The position numbers and the translations under genes are program-made. From DASPLX01 sp035627375 (GTDB taxonomy: Bacteria; Pseudomonadota; Gammaproteobacteria; Burkholderiales; Burkholderiaceae_D): a stretch of DNA of 64,000 nucleotides. Below are positions 34,466-40,328 of the stretch, piece after piece. Below the pieces are notes generated by a model, which made no database searches, was not told where the DNA came from, and saw only the letters and a list, made by a program, of their open reading frames with translations. How positions within the stretch are numbered: position 1 is the first letter of the stretch; the number at the start of each line of letters is the position of its first letter. The stretch is taken from the NCBI GenBank assembly GCA_035627375.1, contig DASPLX010000049.1, forward strand, positions 7,131 through 71,130, in the 5' to 3' direction.

Positions 34466-35461
34466 TCAGACCGGGCACTTGTTGGCGGCGCGATAGTCGA
34501 CGGCCTTGATCTTGCCGTCGATGATGTCCTTGGCCGCCGCCTTGACGCGCTTTTCGATTTCCGGGGTGATCAGCTTGCGGTTGTGCTCGTCGAGCGCCCA
34601 ATCGACGCCGCCTTCCTTCAGTCCCTTGCTCGTCAGGCCGGCCTTCCAGGTGCCGTTCTTGACTTGCATGAAGCTGTCGTAGATCGCATTGTCGACGCGC
34701 TTGACCATCGAGGTCAGCATCGTGCCCGGATAGAGATAGTTCTGGTTCGAATCGACGCCGATCGCGAGCTTGCCCTTTTCCTTGGCGATCTTCATGGCGC
34801 CCATGCCGCTGCCGCCGGCCGCCGCGAACACGACATCGACGCCGCGGTCGAATTGCGCGCGAGCGAGTTCGCCGCCCTTGGCCGGATCATTCCAAGCCGC
34901 CGGCGTCGTGCCGACCATGTTCTGCGTCACCTCGATTTTCGCATCCACCGATTTGGCGCCCTGCACATAGCCGCATGCGAAGGCACGGATCAGCGGAATG
35001 TCCATGCCGCCGATGAAGCCGACCTTCTTCGACTGGCTTGCCAGGGCCGCGGCGACGCCGACCAGGTAAGAGCCTTCCTGCTCCTTGAACACGATGGAAT
35101 TGACGTTGTCGCCCTGCGCCACGCCGTCGATCAGGACGAACTTAACCTTGGGGAATTCCTTGGCGACGGTTTGCACCGCCTGCGCTTGCGCAAAACCGAT
35201 CGAGGCGATCAAGTCGACGTTCTTGCGCGCCAGGTTGCGCAGCACCTGTTCGACCTGGGTATCGCTCGCGGCCTGGACTTCCAGATAGGAGATCTTGGTT
35301 TCCTTCTTGAAGCGCTCGGCGCCTTCCGAGGCCGACTGGTTGAAGGACTTGTCGAACTTGCCGCCGGCATCGTAGACGACGGCCAGTTTCGGATCGGCGG
35401 CATGCGCCGCCGCGGTCGCGGCGAGCGCAGCGATGGCGAGGCAGAGGCGTTTCAATGTCAT
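34466..35461 (-). CDS. BMP-family substrate-binding protein of the nucleoside ABC importer
   Basis: A 331-residue periplasmic binding protein (PnrA/BMP family). A cleavable signal (MTLKRLCLAIAALAATAAAHA) lacks a lipobox cysteine, so it is probably soluble in the periplasm, unlike the lipoprotein BMPs of Gram-positives. Family stretches are VVYDAGGKFDKSFNQSASEG, GFIGGMDIPLIRAFACGYVQ, GGSGMGAMKIAKEKGKLAIG and VDSNQNYLYPGTMLTSMVK. ATG 35461 has GGAG eight bases upstream. Purine nucleosides are the known ligands of this family; pseudouridine or modified nucleosides are possible here. Confidence 0.93.
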   Translation of the reverse strand: MTLKRLCLAIAALAATAAAHAADPKLAVVYDAGGKFDKSFNQSASEGAERFKKETKISYLEVQAASDTQVEQVLRNLARKNVDLIASIGFAQAQAVQTVAKEFPKVKFVLIDGVAQGDNVNSIVFKEQEGSYLVGVAAALASQSKKVGFIGGMDIPLIRAFACGYVQGAKSVDAKIEVTQNMVGTTPAAWNDPAKGGELARAQFDRGVDVVFAAAGGSGMGAMKIAKEKGKLAIGVDSNQNYLYPGTMLTSMVKRVDNAIYDSFMQVKNGTWKAGLTSKGLKEGGVDWALDEHNRKLITPEIEKRVKAAAKDIIDGKIKAVDYRAANKCPV

Positions 35462-35489
35462 TTCTTGTCTCCAGTAACGGCTGCGCGCA

Positions 35490-36431
35490 TCATTGCGCGG
35501 CAACCAGGTTCTTGCGGCTTTGCATGAATTGCTCGACTTCGGCGCGGCGCGGAATCGAGGTTTGCGCCCCCAGCTTGGTGACCGTCAATGCGGCGGCATA
35601 TTGCGCCTCCATCGCCGCTTCGTCGAGCGCCAGGCCGCGCGCGATACCGACCGCGAACGCGCCGACGAAGGTATCGCCGGCCGCGGTCGTATCGACCACG
35701 TCGACCTTCACGGCGGGAAGATGCCGGCTGGCGCCGGATTGCGTGATGCAGACGCCATGTTCGCCCATGGTCAACAGGACGACGCCGACGCCGCGCGCCA
35801 GCAGCGCTTCCGAAGCGCGGCTCGCGGAAGCGCGATCGGTCACTTCGATGCCGCTCATCTGCGAGGCTTCGGTTTCGTTCAGGATCAGGTAATCGATCTT
35901 GGCCAGCAGGCCGGCGTCGAGCGCTTGCGCCGGGGCCGGATTCAGGATGACCTTCACGCCGCGCTCCTTGGCGACGTCGATCGCGCGCGCCACGGTCGGC
36001 ATCGGGGTCTCGAGCTGGCAAACCAGCAGTTGCGCAGCTCCGATCGCGTCGGACGCCGCGTCGACTTGCGCCGGCGACAGCAGGTCGTTGGCGCCGGCCG
36101 CGATCACGATGCAGTTGTGTCCGCTGTCGTCGACCAGGATGCCGGCGGTGCCGGTCGGGGTCGCGGCCGCCTTGACGATATGCCGCAGGTCGATCTCCTC
36201 GGCGGCGAAGCCGCGCAGCGATTGTTCGCCGAAGCCGTCGTCGCCGACGCTGGCGACAAAGACCACCTGCGCACCCTGGCGCGCAGCGGCGACGGCTTGA
36301 TTGGCACCCTTGCCGCCTGGGATCTGGTGGAACTCCCGCCCCTTGATCGTTTCGCCGGTCGCCGGCATGCGGCTGGTGCGGAACACCAGATCCATGTTGA
36401 CGCTGCCGACCACCGCAATACGTGCATTCAT
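35490..36431 (-). CDS. rbsK: Ribokinase
   Basis: A 313-residue PfkB-fold kinase that makes ribose 5-phosphate. Landmarks are VVGSVNMDLVFRTSRMPATG, the ribose lid FHQIPGGKGANQAVAAARQG, LNPAPAQALDAGLL and LNETEASQMSG. The catalytic block VVDTTAAGDTFVGAFAVG follows. ATG 36431 has AAGGAAG seven bases upstream; an earlier in-frame start would run through the promoter leader. It is the first gene of the operon, under a promoter with three tandem LacI-type operators. Its substrate would be ribose released by the nucleoside hydrolase. Confidence 0.95.
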   Translation of the reverse strand: MNARIAVVGSVNMDLVFRTSRMPATGETIKGREFHQIPGGKGANQAVAAARQGAQVVFVASVGDDGFGEQSLRGFAAEEIDLRHIVKAAATPTGTAGILVDDSGHNCIVIAAGANDLLSPAQVDAASDAIGAAQLLVCQLETPMPTVARAIDVAKERGVKVILNPAPAQALDAGLLAKIDYLILNETEASQMSGIEVTDRASASRASEALLARGVGVVLLTMGEHGVCITQSGASRHLPAVKVDVVDTTAAGDTFVGAFAVGIARGLALDEAAMEAQYAAALTVTKLGAQTSIPRRAEVEQFMQSRKNLVAAQ

Positions 36432-36609
36432 TTGACACTTCCTTGCTATCGTGCCGGTGGCATTCACCGGATATTGCGTGTATTCTTCGTTCGTTTCGCG
36501 CGGGCTTCTGCGGATGGAATGCGCATTCCTCATGCGGCTCTCCGCCCTGCTAACGCGCTCATGGGCATATCGCCCCATGCTGCGTTATGTTTCATCTGCC
36601 CCGCACCTG

Positions 36610-36649
36610 ACGCAAACGTTTGCGCAAACGTTTGCGCAAACGTTTGCGT
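36610..36649. promoter_or_regulatory. Three tandem LacI/PurR-type operators
   Basis: GCAAACGTTTGC occurs three times without spacing at 36612-36623, 36624-36635 and 36636-36647. Flanks extend the outer palindromes toward ACGCAAACG...CGTTTGCGT. The core matches the PurR/RbsR/CcpA family consensus with central CG. Because the units abut, the junctions also read GTTTGCGCAAAC, a second set of palindromes. The array starts directly behind the -10 of the rbsK promoter, covering the probable start site, the classic position for repression. Confidence 0.85.
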
Positions 36650-36679
36650 ATTAAACTTTATCCAACCGGCATTAGTCAA
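36650..36679 (-). promoter_or_regulatory. Sigma-70 promoter of the rbsK nucleoside operon
   Basis: On the minus strand TTGACT (36679-36674), an 18-bp spacer, and TTTAAT (36655-36650). Each hexamer matches consensus at five of six bases. Transcription would start near 36643, inside the triple operator, leaving a leader of about 210 nt before the rbsK ATG at 36431. I saw no convincing leader frame in that stretch. Confidence 0.75.
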
Positions 36680-36739
36680 GCGCAAGTTTGATTCGCCCGC
36701 CGTCTTCAGCCGCGATGCCGGCCAGTGGGCAAGCGTACG

Positions 36740-37079
36740 CTAGCTGAGCGGCCGCGCTCCGGACTCCCGCGAATCCGACGGCCGCAATATTTCCTCCGCC
36801 ATCTCGGTGGTCAACGCTCCCCGCACTTCCAGAATTTTCCGCCTGCCGGCTTGCCCATGGACGTTCGTCACGGCGCTCTTGAGCACGCCAGGCCGATCGG
36901 CAAGATAACGAATCAGTGCTTCGTTGGCCTTGCCGTCGATCGGCTGGGCTTGCGGGCGGATTTTCAAAGCGTCGTCATGCAGGCCGACCACTTCGCTTTT
37001 CTTTGCATTCGGTGACGTGCACCGGGATGCGCACGCCCTGCGCATGGCCGGCCATGGCCGCACACCATGCCCGATTCAT
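36740..37079 (-). pseudogene. yggU: YggU/DUF167-family gene with an apparent frameshift
   Basis: The natural start is ATG 37079, overlapping the yggT stop as ATGA, and reads MNRAWCAAMAGHAQGVRIPVHVT. At about 37010-37016 the frame breaks: the expected continuation PNAKKSEVVGLHDDALKIR lies in another frame and runs on to 36740 with the full DUF167 core (PIDGKANEALIRYLADRPGV, KILEVRG). Loss of two bases in a C-run (ACCCCG to ACCG) explains it. It could be a real lesion or a sequencing error. Intact members are small proteins of unknown function paired with yggT. Confidence 0.75.
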
Positions 37080-37624
37080 CCAGCGAGCGGCGATACGATG
37101 ATCGTGCCGAGCAATTGCAATGCGATCTGCAACAGGAGCAACGCCACCAGGGGCGTCAAATCGATATTGCCGATCGGCGGAATCACGCGCCGCAACGGAC
37201 GCATCAACGGATCGTTCAGAGCCCGGACGAACGGCGCCAGGGGCGCATGCGGATTGACCCAGCTGAACACCACTTCGATCAGGATGAAGCCCATCAGACC
37301 GTACAGGATCCAGCGCACGACACGCAGCACCGAGAACAGCAGGATTGCCTCCGCCGAAGGCTGGGCCACAACCCAGATCTCGACGGCGATCGACAACAGC
37401 GCGACCAGGAAGGCGCCGACCAGGCTGGCCCAATCATAGCCTCCCACACCCGGCAACAGGCGGCGCAACGGACGCACCAGCCAATCGCTCAATTGAAACG
37501 TGAATTGCGCGATCGATGTCGGCGGACGTATGCGCACGACCTGCATCCAGAAGCGCAGCAACAGCACGCCCCCGAGCACGGCGGCGATGGTGTCGACGAT
37601 CAGCGAAAAAATACTGTATAGCAC
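37076..37624 (-). CDS. yggT: YggT-family integral membrane protein
   Basis: A 182-residue inner-membrane protein made of two repeats. Each repeat has hydrophobic segments followed by a conserved turn: FQLSDWLVRPLRRLLPGVGG in the first and RALNDPLMRPLRRVIPPIGN in the second. GTG 37624 (VLYSIFSLIVDTI) has GGAG eight bases upstream. A GTG nine codons earlier is an alternative. Its stop overlaps the start of the frameshifted yggU. Function is not established; some members affect osmotic or ion stress. Confidence 0.9.
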   Translation of the reverse strand: MLYSIFSLIVDTIAAVLGGVLLLRFWMQVVRIRPPTSIAQFTFQLSDWLVRPLRRLLPGVGGYDWASLVGAFLVALLSIAVEIWVVAQPSAEAILLFSVLRVVRWILYGLMGFILIEVVFSWVNPHAPLAPFVRALNDPLMRPLRRVIPPIGNIDLTPLVALLLLQIALQLLGTIIVSPLAG

Positions 37625-37793
37625 CTTGCGCTCTCCACATTCGAACAACACGCGAGTTCAGTGCAGGCTGACTTGCACGGCGAGCCAGGCAGCGATAGCC
37701 GCAACCCAAGCCAAGCCCTGGCGTCATGAAGACTCATGTCGGCAAAGCCGGCGAAAGCCGCGCAGCGGCGGTCCAGGCGGCCCCGCTGAAACT

Positions 37794-37829
37794 AAAAACC
37801 CGCTGCACGACTATAAGCCATACAGCGGG
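37794..37829 (-). terminator. Rho-independent terminator after the histone H1-like gene
   Basis: Minus strand: CCCGCTG (37829-37823), a 17-base loop, CAGCGGG (37805-37799), then TTTTT (37798-37794). It is 41 bp past the stop codon. The 37630-37793 stretch toward yggT holds nothing else I can name. Confidence 0.7.
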
Positions 37830-37870
37830 GATTGTGCCTGAACTTAATCAGGCGTCCAAGCAAGCCCGGA

Positions 37871-38410
37871 TTACGGACGCGTGCCGGTCGGGAACGGCCA
37901 GGCCGCTGCCGGGTTCAGCACTGTCTTCACCGCAGGAGCTGCCGCAGCGGCAGGCTTGGCGGCAGGCTTCTTGGCAGCAGCTTTCTTAGCAGCCGGCTTT
38001 TTCGCGGCAGGCTTCTTGGCTGCCGGCTTCTTGGCGGCGGCCTTCTTGGCTGCAGGCTTCTTGGCGGCGGCTTTCTTCGGTGCTGCCGCTTTCTTCGCCA
38101 CGGCCTTCTTGGCTACCGGCTTCTTGGCGGCAGCCTTCTTCGGCGCTGCCGCTTTCTTCGCTACCGGCTTCTTAGCTGCTGCTGCCTTCTTCGCTACCGG
38201 CTTCTTGGCTGCTGCTGCCTTCTTCGCCACCGGCTTCTTGGCTGCTGCTGCCTTCTTCGCCACCGGCTTCTTGGCCGCTGCTGCCTTCTTCGCTACCGGC
38301 TTCTTGGCCGCTGCTTTCTTGGCTGCGGGTTTCTTGGCCGCTGCTTTCTTAGCAGCGGGCTTCTTCGCAGCAGGCTTCTTGGCTGCGGGTTTTTTAGCGG
38401 CTGTTGCCAT
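37871..38410 (-). CDS. Histone H1-like lysine/alanine/proline-rich DNA-binding protein
   Basis: A 179-residue protein made almost wholly of AAKKPAAKK and AAKKPVAKKAA units, ending VKTVLNPAAAWPFPTGTRP. It has the composition of eukaryotic H1 tails and of bacterial nucleoid proteins such as BpH1 and AlgP. ATG 38410 (MATAAKKPAAKK) has GGAG six bases upstream. The gene contains 33-bp tandem repeats that may vary in copy number between strains. It likely compacts or bridges DNA. No folded domain is visible. A second H1-like protein, with a SWIB domain, is encoded at 53999. Confidence 0.88.
   Translation of the reverse strand: MATAAKKPAAKKPAAKKPAAKKAAAKKPAAKKAAAKKPVAKKAAAAKKPVAKKAAAAKKPVAKKAAAAKKPVAKKAAAAKKPVAKKAAAPKKAAAKKPVAKKAVAKKAAAPKKAAAKKPAAKKAAAKKPAAKKPAAKKPAAKKAAAKKPAAKPAAAAAPAVKTVLNPAAAWPFPTGTRP
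38160..38306. repeat. 33-bp tandem repeat array inside the histone H1-like gene
   Basis: Four consecutive 33-bp units start at 38160, 38193, 38226 and 38259, with a partial fifth at 38292. Each encodes an 11-residue KPVAKKAAAAK-type unit. Units differ at only a few positions (GCTACC/GCCACC, TTAGCT/TTGGCT, GCTGCTGCTGCC). High identity suggests slippage or recombination within the gene. Confidence 0.85.
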
Positions 38411-38806
38411 TTGTTTCTCCTTCACGTGATGGAAAAATACACTTCAAAGTTGAAACCCGCGTGGTCCGCCGCGGCGAACCAAACGGATTATTCATCGGCA
38501 CAAGCAAGCTGCTGTTTGCGCTAATGAATTCGGCACCAGCTGAACTGCTGCATCCCCTCACACATGCAGCGCTTCAGCCATCATGGCTATACGCGTACGC
38601 CGTGTCTGCGTCGCGCCGTCTTCGGTTCGCGATCTGCGCCGTGCTCATTGCAGGGCGGCGCTCTTCGCGAAACCTCGGGCGTTCGCATCATTGATCGCCG
38701 GCGCTCGCGCGCGCGAACGACACCACAGCCGCGTCAGCCAATAAAAACGCCAGCGAGAATCTCGCCGGCGCCGGAACTCTGTTTCTCGTAAGCCAACACT
38801 TTTTCC
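38411..38806. other. Non-coding gap upstream of the histone H1-like gene
   Basis: About 400 bp with no credible gene on either strand. It should hold the promoter of the histone-like gene (minus strand). The sequence near 38430-38450 is AT-rich, but I cannot fix -35/-10 elements. A small GC-rich inverted repeat lies around 38750-38775. Nothing else was recognised. Confidence 0.4.
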
Positions 38807-38810
38807 AAAG

Positions 38811-38849
38811 AAAACGCCGCCTTACCTGAACGGGTCAGGTGCAGCGGCG
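38811..38849 (-). terminator. Rho-independent terminator downstream of nrdB
   Basis: Nested hairpin: CGCCGC (38815-38820) pairs with GCGGCG (38844-38849) and ACCTGA (38824-38829) with TCAGGT (38835-38840). On the minus strand the stem is followed by TTTTC and a T-rich stretch. It lies about 160 bp after the nrdB stop, so it also encloses the small frame at 38876-39010. Confidence 0.65.
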
Positions 38850-38875
38850 TCGACAAGTCAGATCGTTTCGGTCTT

Positions 38876-39010
38876 CTACTGTCCATTAACTTTGGTGGTT
38901 ACCTTCCGTGTTGCGGCAGCCCCTCGCTTTATCTTGTTACGCGTTGTCGGGCCGCCTTCTGTCTCACTCACTCCTGATTCCGCATTTCGCGGAATCGTCT
39001 GCTGTCTCAT
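38876..39010 (-). CDS. Possible 44-residue basic protein coupled to nrdB
   Basis: The ATG at 39010 overlaps the nrdB stop as TAATG. The frame reads MRQQTIPRNAESGVSETE and ends with a basic tail (RNKIKRGAAATRKVTTK). It lies between nrdB and the terminator at 38811-38849, so it would be on the nrdAB transcript. The stop-start overlap and basic tail argue for it; its length and lack of a recognised family argue against. Confidence 0.35.
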   Translation of the reverse strand: MRQQTIPRNAESGVSETEGGPTTRNKIKRGAAATRKVTTKVNGQ

Positions 39011-40197
39011 TATTCCCAGTTGAGCGCACCGCCTGTTTGATATTCGATTACGCGAGTCTCGAAAAAGTTGCGCTCTTTCTTCAGATCGATCATCTCGCTC
39101 ATCCACGGAAAGGGATTTTCTTCCTGGGCGAACAGCGTCTCGAGACCGATCTGCTGTGCTCGACGATTCGCGATGAACCGCAGGTAGGACTTGAACATCG
39201 GTGCATTCAATCCGAGCACTCCACGCGGCATTGTATCCTCAGCGTAGCGATATTCCAACTCCACCGCACGCAAAAACAACGATTTGATCTCCTCTTTGAA
39301 CTCCGCGGTCCACAGATGCGGATTCTCGAGCTTGATCGAGTTGATGAGATCGATCCCGAAATTGCAGTGCATCGACTCGTCGCGCAGGATGTACTGATAC
39401 TGTTCCGCCGCACCCATCATCTTGTTCTGACGACCGAGCGCGAGGATCTGCGTGAAGCCGACGTAGAAGAACAATCCTTCCATCAAGCAGGCGAACACGA
39501 TCAGCGAGCGCAGCAGCTTCTGATCGCTTTCCAGCGTGCCGGTCTTGAATTCCGGATCGGTCAGCGTGTCGATGAACGGGATCAGGAACTCGTCCTTGTC
39601 GCGGATCGACTGGACTTCGTGATAAGCGTTGAAGATTTCCGCCTCGTCCAGGCCGAGCGATTCGACGATGTACTGGTAGGCATGGGTATGGATCGCTTCT
39701 TCGAACGCCTGGCGCAACAAGTACTGGCGGCATTCCGGCGCGGTGATGTGGCGATAGGTGCCGAGCACGATGTTGTTGGCGGCAAGCGAATCGGCGGTCA
39801 CGAAAAAGCCGAGGTTGCGCTTGATGATGCGGCGCTCGTCTTCAGTCAGGCCGTTCGGGCTCTTCCACAGTTCGATGTCGCGCTGCATGTTGATCTCTTG
39901 CGGCATCCAGTGGTTGGCGCAGCCGGCCAGGTACTTGTCCCAGGCCCATTTGTACTTGAACGGCACCAGCTGGTTGACGTCGGTCTGGCCGTTGATGATG
40001 CGCTTGTCGGCGGCGTTCACGCGGCGCGCGGTATCGACCGGCGCGGACGCCCCGCCCACCAGGGCCGGGTCGAGAGCCACGTCATTCAGTCGAGCATGGG
40101 GAGCGCGGGCCGGAGACGGCTGCACCGGCGCGAGCGCCGGTTGCGGAATCGGAGCGGGTTTGGCTGCGGGGGTCGCTTCATCGTCCCAACTTAGCAT
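39010..40197 (-). CDS. nrdB: Class Ia ribonucleotide reductase, beta subunit
   Basis: A 395-residue radical-generating subunit. Diiron ligands lie in RQAFEEAIHTHAYQYIVES and LRDESMHCNFGIDLIN, with a further Glu in NLGFFVTADSLAANN-type helices. A Pro/Ala-rich N-terminal extension of about 50 residues precedes the core. The C-terminal tail RVIEYQTGGALNWE is the segment that docks to the alpha subunit. ATG 40197 (MLSWDDEATP) has AAGGAA upstream. It follows nrdA by 131 bp with a strong hairpin in between. Confidence 0.96.
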   Translation of the reverse strand: MLSWDDEATPAAKPAPIPQPALAPVQPSPARAPHARLNDVALDPALVGGASAPVDTARRVNAADKRIINGQTDVNQLVPFKYKWAWDKYLAGCANHWMPQEINMQRDIELWKSPNGLTEDERRIIKRNLGFFVTADSLAANNIVLGTYRHITAPECRQYLLRQAFEEAIHTHAYQYIVESLGLDEAEIFNAYHEVQSIRDKDEFLIPFIDTLTDPEFKTGTLESDQKLLRSLIVFACLMEGLFFYVGFTQILALGRQNKMMGAAEQYQYILRDESMHCNFGIDLINSIKLENPHLWTAEFKEEIKSLFLRAVELEYRYAEDTMPRGVLGLNAPMFKSYLRFIANRRAQQIGLETLFAQEENPFPWMSEMIDLKKERNFFETRVIEYQTGGALNWE

Positions 40198-40260
40198 GGT
40201 CGATTTCCTTCTCTGTATTCTTACTTGATAGTACGTATGTTCGAATAAGGCAAGTTTCAC

Positions 40261-40293
40261 GACGCATTCCGATGATCTGCATCGGAATGCGTC
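40261..40293. repeat. Perfect 14-bp inverted repeat between nrdA and nrdB
   Basis: GACGCATTCCGATG (40261-40274) and CATCGGAATGCGTC (40280-40293) are exact complements around a 5-base loop. In the transcript this is a very stable stem-loop 35 bases after the nrdA stop. No U-run follows on the minus strand, so it is not a standard terminator. A role in transcript processing, stability or partial attenuation is inferred. Confidence 0.75.
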
Positions 40294-40328
40294 ATGCCTT
40301 ATCTGCTCATTTTTTAGTCACGGCCGCC

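Noticed and set aside
38160..38306. CRISPR array
   Set aside because: The regular 33-bp repeats have no spacers, are in frame within the histone-like gene and encode a low-complexity peptide.
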